Positions 1 to 8,218 of a DNA stretch of 56,211 nt are shown piece by piece; positions within the stretch are counted from its first letter, which is position 1, and the number at the start of each line of letters is the position of its first letter. The notes beneath the pieces are model-generated. The model saw only the letters and a list, made by a program, of their open reading frames with translations, had not been told where the DNA came from and ran no database searches. The translations under genes were made by a program, and so were the position numbers. Origin of the DNA: Oscillospiraceae bacterium. Lineage in GTDB: Bacteria; Bacillota; Clostridia; Oscillospirales; Ruminococcaceae. The stretch lies in assembly GCA_018110985.1 (NCBI GenBank), contig JAGAWT010000008.1, positions 1 to 56,211 on the forward strand, given 5' to 3'.

Positions 1-1308
1 AATGTATGCCGTGCGAATGCCTTTGAATCCGCGAACATGGCGGTTATCCCGGTTCATGATGTTTGTACTGTATCTGATACGATATCGCTCAGAATTTGAT
101 TTTAGCCAGCTTGTAAATGTATCCTGCCTGAGAGCTGTCAGTCCGTTCATGCCGCACCATTGTGAATATCCTCCGTACAGATCGTTCGATGTGGCGGAGA
201 ATGTATCACCGAAAGTGATGTAATCGCTGTCTGTGAGATATTCCGCTATGTTGCAGTTCTCCGCTGCCAGCTCGTTAAGGTTCGCCCGGCTCTTGTCAGA
301 CAGCGTGAACTCATAGTTGTTGGCTATGAGCCGCCGCAGTCCGTCGAACATCCAAAGGAAGATACTTTCCTTTTCTACTGATAGTTTTTCGGTCAGATCG
401 GGATCTATCACTCGGCCGGGCGGTACAGGTTTTGTTGTGAGTATCAGCATTCGCCGGATGAAGCCGTCGGATTTGTCATACAGCGCCCTGGGTGAGCCGT
501 TTCCGAGACATATGAACCTTGAATAGAGTGATATCTGCCGTGACTGCTGCCCCTTCGCCTCCACCTCTACGGGTATCTTCGATGTGATAAGGTTCTTGAT
601 GATACCTGTGGATGGCAGCGCTGTCATCTGCATATCATCATCTATCATAACGAGTTTGTTTATCAGCTTGTATCGGGAGAACTTGTCTGTCTCTATGGCC
701 TGAAAATTGCCTGTGACCGCCGAATCTCCGAATATGCTCTTGACTACGGCTCCCACGCAGCTTTTGCCCTCGCCGCCGTTTCCTATCAGGAACAGTGCCT
801 TCTGTGCTGTTGTGGTGGGTATCAGGCAGTAACCGAGATACTCCTGTAAGGTCAGTATATCATCGGGCTCCAGCATATCCAACAGGAATCTCAGAAAGCG
901 TTCCGGTCGTGATGCATCGGGATCATAGCAGACATTCAGCCTGTTTCGGCAGAATCTCATACCCGCGCTGAATGTACCGTCGGTACGGAGCACACCATTT
1001 TTGAGGTGTATCTCCTTGTCGGATATCTTTATCTCCTTGCGGTAACACGCCATTCTCATGGCTTTTATTATGCTCTCTACCCTGCGGGCTGTTCCCGTGG
1101 AGATATGCTCCTTGATCGAGTTGTAGATAATACTGGTCAGTTCCTGCTCATCGACTGCACCGTTCAGACTCAGAAATGTATCATCAATATACATCAAAGG
1201 CATATTTCCGAGAAATATCCGGCAGAACAGCGGCTCGTTGATCTGTCCCTTCTTACCCAGCCAGACAGGTACTTCGTCCGTCACGGTATTCTTGTAATCT
1301 ATGCTCAA
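1..1308 (-). CDS. D5-like phage/plasmid primase-helicase, partial (C-terminus outside window)
   Basis: The frame is open from 1308 to the left edge. It contains a Walker A motif GNGGEGKS (codons around 757-783), the downstream motif LVMIDDDM, and a C-terminal region reading like the D5/poxvirus-type helicase of phages and plasmids; the family unwinds and primes element DNA. I place the start at a TTG at 1308 because AGGAGGTG lies 8-9 bases before it, inside the end of the preceding gene. The two genes therefore overlap by 56 bases in different frames, which suggests translational coupling with the CHC2 zinc-finger gene. The true C-terminus is not in the window. Confidence 0.8.
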   Translation of the reverse strand, partial: MSIDYKNTVTDEVPVWLGKKGQINEPLFCRIFLGNMPLMYIDDTFLSLNGAVDEQELTSIIYNSIKEHISTGTARRVESIIKAMRMACYRKEIKISDKEIHLKNGVLRTDGTFSAGMRFCRNRLNVCYDPDASRPERFLRFLLDMLEPDDILTLQEYLGYCLIPTTTAQKALFLIGNGGEGKSCVGAVVKSIFGDSAVTGNFQAIETDKFSRYKLINKLVMIDDDMQMTALPSTGIIKNLITSKIPVEVEAKGQQSRQISLYSRFICLGNGSPRALYDKSDGFIRRMLILTTKPVPPGRVIDPDLTEKLSVEKESIFLWMFDGLRRLIANNYEFTLSDKSRANLNELAAENCNIAEYLTDSDYITFGDTFSATSNDLYGGYSQWCGMNGLTALRQDTFTSWLKSNSERYRIRYSTNIMNRDNRHVRGFKGIRTAYI

Positions 1309-1855
1309 TTCTGTTCACCTCCTCCCTCAGATCACGTTTCTCATCGTCTGTACCATAGGTCAGTATGTCCAGAAGATAGTCCACATGATCTTTATTGTAT
1401 ATGCTTTCGAGGAACAGCGGATCCGGCGGCATATCCGGACTTTTCGGAGCATTTGCCTTCTCCCAATCCTCCAAAAGCCTATGATACTCGTTTACCGTGC
1501 GAAAAGCCTTTGCATCCCACTCCCTGAACTGTTTCCGTTCAAGCTGCTGCTGTCTGATACGGTTAATGCGTTCAAAGTCGGGCGGCTGTCCTGTATCCAG
1601 CCCCAGCCCGAAATCTGTGTTGATACGTTTTGCCGCATCGACAGGCTTTTCATTGAAGATCGCCTGTACAAGGTCTATCACATCACCGTGAGCTCCGCAG
1701 CCGAAACAGTGATAGTTGTTCGGATACAGTTTCATCGACGGGTGCTTATCATCGTGGAATATGCAACGGCACATCCCTCTCCTGCTCTCTATCCCGTAGT
1801 ATTCAGCTGCATCGGGAACGCTTACGCTGTTCTTTATGGTCATAAAGTCTATCAT
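1253..1855 (-). CDS. CHC2 zinc-finger primase-type protein
   Basis: This 200-residue protein has a DnaG-type CHC2 zinc finger at about residues 29-53 (C-x2-H and C-x2-C in CIFH and CFGC) followed by GDVIDLV, as in the N-terminal domain of bacterial primases. The rest is charged and helical and has no TOPRIM domain. Separate CHC2 proteins next to a D5-like helicase are common in integrated elements and plasmids, where they are thought to supply the DNA-binding part of a split primase. ATG at 1855 has AGAGGGGA upstream. It follows the relaxase gene by 18 bases and overlaps the next gene. Confidence 0.8.
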   Translation of the reverse strand: MIDFMTIKNSVSVPDAAEYYGIESRRGMCRCIFHDDKHPSMKLYPNNYHCFGCGAHGDVIDLVQAIFNEKPVDAAKRINTDFGLGLDTGQPPDFERINRIRQQQLERKQFREWDAKAFRTVNEYHRLLEDWEKANAPKSPDMPPDPLFLESIYNKDHVDYLLDILTYGTDDEKRDLREEVNRIEHRLQEYRDGRSTCLAG

Positions 1856-1873
1856 TTTGTTGTCCCCTCTCTG

Positions 1874-3370
1874 TTAGCGTGTCCTGTCGTCATCACCAAG
1901 AATATAGTTCAGTCTGTATCCGTCTTCCCTCATATCTACAGCTTTTTCAAAGTCAAGGTGCAGACCTAATCTTTTGCAGAGATACTTCCCGACCTCGATA
2001 GCTGCAAGGTAGAACTTTTGCCACATGGAGATATTTGCCTCTTTCTTCTCGATCTCCTCATCCTTCTGAGCGATAGTCCGTTCGAGACCTGATATTTTGG
2101 CTTTATCTTCCTGTTTGCTCTTCTCAAGAGTTAGTATCCGTTCCATATCGTCGTTATGGGTATCATCTGCCCGTTTCCGTATACGCTCTGCCTCTTTTCT
2201 GACACGTTCGAGCTCTTTGTCTTTGTCAAGAAGCATCTCGTCCATTTTATGGTTATCATAGGTTAGCTCATCGATTCTCCATTTCAGACTGTCACGTTCC
2301 TGTTCAAGGAGATCATACCGATTGCAAAGGTCATACTGTTTTTCGTACATCTTCCTTGCTTTATACATCATATCACCGGCATCATCCGTGCGTTCTTTTA
2401 TGCGTTCGTTCGATTCGCGCTCTTTTACAGCTATGCTGTCTTCACGCTTATCAAGCTGTGCTTTCTTGTCATCAAGGACTGCACATTTCTGCTCGTAAGT
2501 CTGTATGATGTGCTCTGCTTCGGTCTCCTTTGCGGCAAGAGCCTGCTTTTCATCCATGAACTGCTGATAATCCTCATCGGACAATACATATTTGCCCGTC
2601 AGAGTTCTTCGCCCGGGCAGCTCCGTATCATCAGCAGCGATCTCCATTTCCCGCAAGGTCTCCATTTCCTCTTTCAGTCTTACATACTCTTTGTAATCCT
2701 CAACAGACATAGAGCCGCGTGACTTTTCAGGCGCTCTTATACTGATACCGTGCCGTTCGGCTATATCCTGTAATACAGCACACTCGGCTTTACGCCATCT
2801 TGCTATGGAATCCTTACCGTTGCCATAGCCCATCTCCTTCAAAGCCTGAGCAATACCGTTCTGTATCGGAACACCTCTTTTGTAGTGACCTATCGGGATA
2901 TAGTCGATATGCAGGTGCGGTGTAGCCTCGTCCATATGGAGCACAGCATTGAATACGATGAAGTTCGGATTTCGTTCCTGAAAGCCGTTCATATACTCTA
3001 CAAGACAATCCTTTGCAGTCTCGGCATCAGCTGTCCCAACGGCTGTATCATCCTTGCAGCCGATCTGGACTACATCTTCATAGAAGCTATTGCGCTTATC
3101 TGGTGAAGTAACTACATTCGTGGTAGGCGGACGACCGAACTGGTATTCAAAATACCCTGTATCAATGTGCCTGTCCTTTCTTTTCTGCCTGCTGTTGTAT
3201 TTCTCGACAGCCTTGTCGAATATTTCGTGATACACTTCATCTATGGGCTTGTTCACAAAAGTGATGTTATCACGGATCCGTGTCTTATCCACATTTTTCG
3301 CAACAAATGTGCGATTGTTATGCGAAAGGCTGCCCTTTCCCTGGCAGTGGGATAAACTTTTTTCTGACAT
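1874..3370 (-). CDS. MobV-family relaxase (plasmid recombination enzyme, Mob/Pre)
   Basis: The protein (498 residues from the chosen start) has the MobV signature HMDEATPHLHID at about residues 142-153 (HxDExxPHxH), which binds metal and forms the nicking site in pMV158 MobM relatives. An N-terminal Mob/Pre domain is followed by a long coiled coil (about residues 210-450), typical of the family. Relaxases nick one strand at oriT and lead transfer when a helper element supplies the conjugation pore. I prefer ATG at 3370 (GGTGGGG upstream) over the TTG at 3415, which has no ribosome site. It heads a minus-strand operon with the two primase genes. Confidence 0.85.
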   Translation of the reverse strand: MSEKSLSHCQGKGSLSHNNRTFVAKNVDKTRIRDNITFVNKPIDEVYHEIFDKAVEKYNSRQKRKDRHIDTGYFEYQFGRPPTTNVVTSPDKRNSFYEDVVQIGCKDDTAVGTADAETAKDCLVEYMNGFQERNPNFIVFNAVLHMDEATPHLHIDYIPIGHYKRGVPIQNGIAQALKEMGYGNGKDSIARWRKAECAVLQDIAERHGISIRAPEKSRGSMSVEDYKEYVRLKEEMETLREMEIAADDTELPGRRTLTGKYVLSDEDYQQFMDEKQALAAKETEAEHIIQTYEQKCAVLDDKKAQLDKREDSIAVKERESNERIKERTDDAGDMMYKARKMYEKQYDLCNRYDLLEQERDSLKWRIDELTYDNHKMDEMLLDKDKELERVRKEAERIRKRADDTHNDDMERILTLEKSKQEDKAKISGLERTIAQKDEEIEKKEANISMWQKFYLAAIEVGKYLCKRLGLHLDFEKAVDMREDGYRLNYILGDDDRTR

Positions 3371-3424
3371 TTTCTTAAAACCCCACCTTGACATTTGTTC
3401 AAATATGCTGTACAATGTAAATAT

Positions 3425-3470
3425 ATTCAGTTACCTGAATTATTAGAATACATTATACTATACTTCGTTA
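3425..3470 (-). other. Candidate oriT (MobV nick-region-like sequence)
   Basis: On the minus strand AAGTATAGT (3465-3457) matches the core of the pMV158-type MobV nick region as I remember it (AAGTATAGTG then TG). It lies upstream of the relaxase gene in the expected orientation and overlaps its promoter, as in pMV158. A 6-base inverted repeat ATTCAG/CTGAAT (3425-3440) lies just downstream. The match is short, so this is an inference from position plus sequence. Confidence 0.4.
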
Positions 3471-3480
3471 GTTCTGTCAA
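3452..3480 (-). promoter_or_regulatory. Promoter of the relaxase operon
   Basis: On the minus strand TTGACA (3480-3475) and TATAAT (3457-3452) are separated by exactly 17 bases, a consensus sigma-A promoter about 80 bases upstream of the relaxase start. It overlaps the oriT-like sequence described separately. Confidence 0.75.
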
Positions 3481-3551
3481 GTGAATTCAATAAATTTACA
3501 TTCATATTTCTGAACTTTGGCAACTTTGTCATATTGAGAGGAGAAATCTGT

Positions 3552-4259
3552 ATGTTTTACGAGCGATTTATACAAATGTGTGAAAGCAGAGGGGTAAAGC
3601 CCACTCCGGTACTGAAATCTCTGGGTATTTCACCCGGTAATATGGCGCGCTGGCAGACAGGTGCGTCTATCAATTCAGCCACACTGCAGAAGATAGCAGA
3701 CCATTTTGAAGTATCGATAGACTATTTTCTCAGTGACGACCTTACTGATGATGATCTGCAGCGTATGGCAGAAAATGTTAAGATCTCCGGCGTGGAATCT
3801 GCTATGGTAACCGCCAAGAACTATCCCGACTTTGTCAACAGCATCATGTCAGGCAAGGTGATAAGCCCGGATACGCTCAAAAGAGTGGCGAATTACCTCA
3901 GATGCCCTCTGAAATTCTTTGTCCGTGAAGATAACAGCGTACTCGACAGCGGCAGAGAGGATAACCCACGGCTCAGTGACAAGGAGCTGATAATAGACAT
4001 TTTGTCACGAATTCCCGCATCTAAGGGCTACAAGTATCTGCAGGTGACTATTTCACGAACGATAGCAGATAATCTTTCCCGTAACGGTATATCACTCGAT
4101 ATGCTGCTTGAAACTAAAATAGCTGCTGAAAAAGCCCGGGATCTTTACGATAAGACTACTGATAACACAAAGATACTGGCCTTTACCAATTCCGACCTGA
4201 TAAGGATATTACAACATTTCCCCATTACCTACGATACTTTGTTCACGGGTATGGAATGA
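3552..4259 (+). CDS. XRE-family regulator with two HTH-like units
   Basis: The protein (235 residues) begins with an HTH_3-type unit (about residues 1-62, ending in IDYFLSDD). A second, weaker unit (about residues 70-125, ending in LKFFVRED) repeats the same layout: the ends IADHFEVSIDYFLSDD and VANYLRCPLKFFVRED align, and SGVESAMVTAK matches RGVKPTPVLKS. ATG 3552 is preferred because GAGAGGAG lies 9 bases upstream; a TTG at 3534 would overlap that site. It is divergent from the relaxase gene across 181 bases and is the likely repressor of the element's minus-strand operon. The tandem arrangement suggests an internal duplication. No peptidase or sensor domain is seen. Confidence 0.8.
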   Translation: MFYERFIQMCESRGVKPTPVLKSLGISPGNMARWQTGASINSATLQKIADHFEVSIDYFLSDDLTDDDLQRMAENVKISGVESAMVTAKNYPDFVNSIMSGKVISPDTLKRVANYLRCPLKFFVREDNSVLDSGREDNPRLSDKELIIDILSRIPASKGYKYLQVTISRTIADNLSRNGISLDMLLETKIAAEKARDLYDKTTDNTKILAFTNSDLIRILQHFPITYDTLFTGME

Positions 4260-4265
4260 TACGAC

Positions 4266-4297
4266 AACAGCTCACTCCGCAGACTGAGTGAGCTGTT
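4266..4297 (+). terminator. Terminator after the XRE gene
   Basis: A perfect 12-base stem, AACAGCTCACTC (4266-4277) with GAGTGAGCTGTT (4286-4297), and an 8-base loop start 6 bases after the XRE stop codon. They are followed by CATTTTTGTG. Confidence 0.8.
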
Positions 4298-4347
4298 CAT
4301 TTTTGTGAACATACTTATGGAAGAAAACGACGGCTCTGCCGCCCAAA

Positions 4348-4508
4348 GCTGCCCGCAGGGCAGCGCATTATTTTCGGTCTCCGACGAAAATAACGCCATA
4401 GTACTTGTGACATTGAACTGTTCCTCAACAGTCACAGTTCAACCACCGCTCAATAGCGGTTTGTCACAAGTACATGGCGCTCTCCGAGGGCGTGCCGCCG
4501 TTGGCGGC
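4348..4508. other. Dense multi-hairpin non-coding region with a branched (cruciform-like) core
   Basis: Stems seen directly: GCTGCCC 4348-4354 with 4358-4364; 4365-4376 with 4385-4396 (12 bases, one mismatch); and an outer 18-base stem, 4394-4412 with 4462-4479, with a single bulged A (4400). The outer stem encloses two side arms: TTGAACTG 4413-4420 with 4435-4442 (which can alternatively fold as ACTGTT 4418-4423 with AACAGT 4428-4433) and ACCGCT 4445-4450 with 4455-4460. GCCGCC 4494-4499 pairs with 4503-4508. Short open frames here are unconvincing because the arms dictate the sequence. Possible roles are a single-strand or replication origin of the element, a recombination site or a structured RNA. 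Confidence 0.7.
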
Positions 4509-4547
4509 GAATAAACGGACGGCGCTTTCGCACTATAAACGATAATG

Positions 4548-4606
4548 TATGTATATCTGCATATACATATGATACAATTGGTACTTTCGTACTATACTTT
4601 TGTATC
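4548..4606. repeat. Two AT-rich inverted repeats
   Basis: TATGTATAT (4548-4556) pairs with ATATACATA (4561-4569) around a CTGC loop. GATACAA (4571-4577) pairs with TTGTATC (4600-4606) around an inner GTAC/GTAC hairpin (4581-4592). They continue the structured region that starts at 4348. The stretch 4607-4805 shows nothing I recognise apart from AT-rich sequence and a doubtful 61-codon frame. Confidence 0.6.
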
Positions 4607-4805
4607 CGTTAATTTGTAGTATCAGCATATCGCAGATGAAGGGTGTTATCATCATGTGTTCTCTATGATTGTGCGTACTCTTTATCATATGTTTCGACAA
4701 CGTGCTGTTTTATGCTGTATTTCGTTTTTCCCGATGCATTCTCCGCTGTTGTACGATCATGGCGGACAGTGATTCCGGCGCTTTTTTACGATAGTGTTTT
4801 TATAC

Positions 4806-4834
4806 TTGTAATTCCGAATAAAATGTGATATAAT
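4806..4834 (+). promoter_or_regulatory. Promoter of the hsd operon
   Basis: TTGTAA (4806-4811), a 17-base spacer and TATAAT (4829-4834) lie 36 bases before the hsdM start. Confidence 0.7.
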
Positions 4835-4870
4835 AATATGAATCATATTCTATTGAGTAGGGGATCTATC

Positions 4871-6406
4871 ATGATAACAGGTATCATCAAAAATAAAATA
4901 GATAAGATCTGGACCGATATATGGGCTGGCGGTATCACCAATCCGCTGACGGTCATTGAACAGCTTACATATCTGATGTTTATACGCTCTCTCGATGAAA
5001 AGGAGCTTGAAAACGAGGAATTTGCCAATATGACGGGCGATACTGCCGATCTGATCTTTCCGCAATCGGAGATCGGACAGGCTATGCGTTGGGGCAAGTT
5101 CAAGGACAAGGATGCTCGTGATATTTTCAGCATTATCTCGAAATATGCTTTTCCTGCGGTAAAGAAAATGAAGTACGGCAAGCTGCCTGATTTTGACGAT
5201 AAGGGTGAGCTGATAGAAATTCCAGACCGTGAGGACGGGAAGCAGGTGCAGACAGCTTTCACTCGCTATATGGATAGTGCCGTGTTTGTTATACCAAATG
5301 CACAGGTGCTGCAGAAGATCATCACGGGGCTTGACGATCTCTATGAGCATGATATAGCCGATCTCGATATGCAGGGCGATCTGTATGAGTATATGCTCGG
5401 TAAACTCTCTACGGCAGGTCAAAACGGACAGTTCCGTACTCCTAAGCATATCCGTGAGATGATGGTGGAGCTTGTTGCACCCACTCCCGATGATGTGATA
5501 TGCGATCCTGCCTGCGGTACAGCCGGATTTCTCGTTTCTGCGGCTGAATATATCCGTAAGCATTATGAGGACACCATGACCGATGAGCAATGGGCTGACT
5601 TTGCTACAAAGACCTTTACGGGCTACGATACCGACCAGACAATGCTCCGTATATCGGCTATGAATCTGATGCTGCACTCTATCACTAATCCCGATATTGA
5701 CTACAAGGACAGCGTTTCAAAGCAGAACAGCGTTAGCGGTAAATATACGGTCTGCCTTGCAAATCCGCCGTTCAAGGGTTCTGTTGATGCGGAGAGTATC
5801 AACGACAACCTGAAAGCTGTCACAAACACAAAAAAGACGGAGCTGCTGTTCCTTGCACTGTTCCTGCGTCTGCTGCAAAAGGGCGGCAGATGTGCTTGTA
5901 TCGTGCCTGACGGTGTGCTGTTTGGTTCGAGCAAGGCGCACAAGTCTATCCGCAAGGAACTGATCGAAAATCATCAGCTCAAAGCCGTGATTTCCATGCC
6001 CAGCGGTGTTTTCAAGCCCTATGCAGGAGTTTCAACAGCGGTGCTGGTGTTCGTTAAGACCGATGCAGGCGGTACGGATAACGTGTGGTTCTATGATATG
6101 AAAGCGGACGGCTTCTCCCTTGATGACAAGCGCTCGGAGATTGCTGAGAACGATATTCCCGATATTATCGCCCGATTCCACAACCCCGACGGTGAACGTA
6201 ACAGGGAGCGCACGGAGCAGAGCTTTTTCGTTCCGAAGCAGGAGATCGTGGACAACGACTATGACCTGTCTATCAACAAGTACAAGAAAACCGAATATGT
6301 GGCGGTGGAATATCCTCCCACATGCGAGATCATGGCAGACCTTGACGGGCTTTATAAGGAGCTTGGCGGTGTGCTGTCGGAGTTGGGGGGATTGCTGAAT
6401 GGCTAA
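4871..6406 (+). CDS. hsdM: Type I restriction-modification methyltransferase subunit HsdM
   Basis: The 511-residue protein has the N-terminal helical HsdM domain, then an N6-adenine methyltransferase domain with motif I DPACGTAGF (about residue 211) and motif IV NPPF (about residue 297). It transfers methyl groups from S-adenosylmethionine to adenine in the site chosen by HsdS. ATG 4871 is chosen because AGGGGAT lies 7 bases upstream; the in-frame ATG at 4838 has no ribosome site and sits on the promoter. It overlaps hsdS by 8 bases, so the two subunits are coupled in translation. Its length is normal and no defect is seen. Confidence 0.93.
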   Translation: MITGIIKNKIDKIWTDIWAGGITNPLTVIEQLTYLMFIRSLDEKELENEEFANMTGDTADLIFPQSEIGQAMRWGKFKDKDARDIFSIISKYAFPAVKKMKYGKLPDFDDKGELIEIPDREDGKQVQTAFTRYMDSAVFVIPNAQVLQKIITGLDDLYEHDIADLDMQGDLYEYMLGKLSTAGQNGQFRTPKHIREMMVELVAPTPDDVICDPACGTAGFLVSAAEYIRKHYEDTMTDEQWADFATKTFTGYDTDQTMLRISAMNLMLHSITNPDIDYKDSVSKQNSVSGKYTVCLANPPFKGSVDAESINDNLKAVTNTKKTELLFLALFLRLLQKGGRCACIVPDGVLFGSSKAHKSIRKELIENHQLKAVISMPSGVFKPYAGVSTAVLVFVKTDAGGTDNVWFYDMKADGFSLDDKRSEIAENDIPDIIARFHNPDGERNRERTEQSFFVPKQEIVDNDYDLSINKYKKTEYVAVEYPPTCEIMADLDGLYKELGGVLSELGGLLNG

Positions 6407-7457
6407 GTTATCAGAAATATGCACTATAAATATGGGGCAATCGCCCGAATCAACAACATACAACGAAAACGGAGAGGGATTACCTTTTTTTCAAGGCAAT
6501 GCTGATTTTAGTAAAATCCATCCCAATGTTAGAGTTTGGTGTAACGCTCCCAAAAAGATAGCTCATAAAAATGATATTCTGATTTCAGTAAGAGCGCCAA
6601 TTGGAGCATTAAATGTTGCTGATTCCGATTGTTGTATCGGTCGAGGTCTTGCTTCTCTTTCTGTCAATAACAGTGTTAGTGTTGCAGAATATATTTGGTA
6701 CGCATTAGAGAGTAAGGTTGATTATTTAATTTCAATGGGGACAGGCAGCACATTTAAGGCGATAGGAAAGAATATTCTGTTTGATTTAGATATTCCTCTC
6801 CCTCCCCTCGAAACCCAGCGCCAAATCGCCGCCAACCTCGACAAAGTGACCCACACAATAGACCTCTGCAACGCTATCCTTGAAAAGCTTGATCTGCTTG
6901 TCAAATCACGGTTTGTGGAGATGTTTGGTGAGCCTGTGTATAATACAAAGCATTTCACAACAAAACATGGCATTGATATTTTCAAATTGTCAAATGGTAA
7001 ACCAGTGCCAGAAGAAAAGCGAATGGAAGACGGTATACCAGCTTTTGGTGGGAACGGAATCTCGTGGTATACTGATGATGTATTATATAATAAAGATACA
7101 TTGGTAATTGGACGTGTTGGTTTTCAGAGCGGAAACGTTCATTATGCTAAAGCGCCTCTATGGGTTACTGACAATGCTATGTATATAAGCGAAATGATAG
7201 ATAATAACTTTGATTTGACATTTCTCTGTGATTTAATGGAACATATAGATTTTACAAGATATCAAGATGCAGGAGATTTGAAAAAAATAACACAGAAACC
7301 CTTTATGAACATGGAATTTATTGTTCCACCGTTGGAATTACAAAAACGGTATGTATCTTTTGTTGAGCAGACCGACAAATCGAAATTGGCAGTCAAGCAG
7401 GTGATTGAAAAGGCTGAAACGCTGAAAAAGGCACTGATGCAGGAGTATTTTGGATAG
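6399..7457 (+). CDS. hsdS: Type I restriction-modification specificity subunit HsdS
   Basis: The 352-residue protein has two target-recognition halves (about 1-140 and 175-310), each followed by a conserved helical spacer: PLPPLETQRQIAANLD near 145 and VPPLELQKRYVSFVEQ near 320. HsdS reads the bipartite DNA target for the methylase and nuclease. The recognition halves are clearly richer in A+T than hsdM or hsdR, as usual for exchangeable recognition domains. The C-terminal KKALMQEYFG is typical. The target site cannot be predicted from sequence alone. Confidence 0.9.
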   Translation: MAKLSEICTINMGQSPESTTYNENGEGLPFFQGNADFSKIHPNVRVWCNAPKKIAHKNDILISVRAPIGALNVADSDCCIGRGLASLSVNNSVSVAEYIWYALESKVDYLISMGTGSTFKAIGKNILFDLDIPLPPLETQRQIAANLDKVTHTIDLCNAILEKLDLLVKSRFVEMFGEPVYNTKHFTTKHGIDIFKLSNGKPVPEEKRMEDGIPAFGGNGISWYTDDVLYNKDTLVIGRVGFQSGNVHYAKAPLWVTDNAMYISEMIDNNFDLTFLCDLMEHIDFTRYQDAGDLKKITQKPFMNMEFIVPPLELQKRYVSFVEQTDKSKLAVKQVIEKAETLKKALMQEYFG

Positions 7458-7468
7458 GGAGAATTTTT

Positions 7469-8197
7469 ATGTACACAGTTTTTATTTCTAAATATGAAAA
7501 TGACCCGACTCCATATGCAATCACAAAGGTTTTGTCAGCATTTAGTAAAAAATGCGATTACAATTGTGTTATTCTATCTCCAGGATATATGAGTAGAAAC
7601 CCTGATACTATAAATCAATATATTTATAATTTATCTGGCATATTAGAAAATACCCATGTCGGTTTTTTCTATGGGATGAATGGTAACAATACTGTGAATA
7701 AGGGGACTAATACTATCAGGGAAGAACATGTAAGGAACGTTTTGCACTTAAAAAATGCTCAATATTTGTATATTCAATGTATTAACCATAAAGACCATAG
7801 AAAAATGATGTTTTTTATAAAAAATAAATCTATGCCGATAGTGTTAGAGAAGAAAAATATGCAGTGTTTTTTAGATGATTCTACTGTATGTGGTATTTTG
7901 ATTGGTTCAAGCAACCAGAGTTTGAATACATATTATGGTGGTGTATATGGGAACCCGGCTAATAAAGGTGAAGCTGATATACTTATGTATTATGAGGATG
8001 ATAAAAAAAGCATTTCCGATAGCATTTTGGAATTGGAATCAAATGTTTATAACGATCAGATAAATAATCACCATCTATTTCCGAGAATCAGAGTATCTAA
8101 AAGCATTGATGTCCCCCAAAATACAAATGAATGTGAGTTTGAGAAGGAGTATTTTAAAAATATACTCAAAGATTTTTTAGAAAACAATCTGACATGA
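7469..8197 (+). CDS. Uncharacterised protein with PLD-like (HKD) motif, inside hsd operon
   Basis: This 242-residue protein lies 11 bases after hsdS and 21 before hsdR, in the same direction. I see a single phospholipase-D-like signature: HRK (HxK) near residue 110, then GILIGSSNQSLNTYY near residues 147-161 and KGEADILMY shortly after, the order found in PLD-type nucleases including the NgoFVII restriction family. The usual aspartate after HxK is not obvious. The gene is strikingly AT-rich compared with hsdM and hsdR, suggesting separate acquisition. It may be a nuclease or accessory of the restriction system or an independent defence gene; the assignment rests on one motif. Confidence 0.6.
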   Translation: MYTVFISKYENDPTPYAITKVLSAFSKKCDYNCVILSPGYMSRNPDTINQYIYNLSGILENTHVGFFYGMNGNNTVNKGTNTIREEHVRNVLHLKNAQYLYIQCINHKDHRKMMFFIKNKSMPIVLEKKNMQCFLDDSTVCGILIGSSNQSLNTYYGGVYGNPANKGEADILMYYEDDKKSISDSILELESNVYNDQINNHHLFPRIRVSKSIDVPQNTNECEFEKEYFKNILKDFLENNLT

Positions 8198-8218
8198 TAG
8201 TGTTAGGAGAGTGACCTT

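Noticed and set aside
4305-4514. 69-codon open frame after the XRE gene
   Set aside because: Its sequence is dictated by the nested inverted repeats, it has no ribosome site, and the translation has no recognisable pattern.
4643-4828. 61-codon frame upstream of hsdM
   Set aside because: It overlaps the hsd promoter, lacks a ribosome site and has unlikely composition (many Cys, Phe and Tyr).
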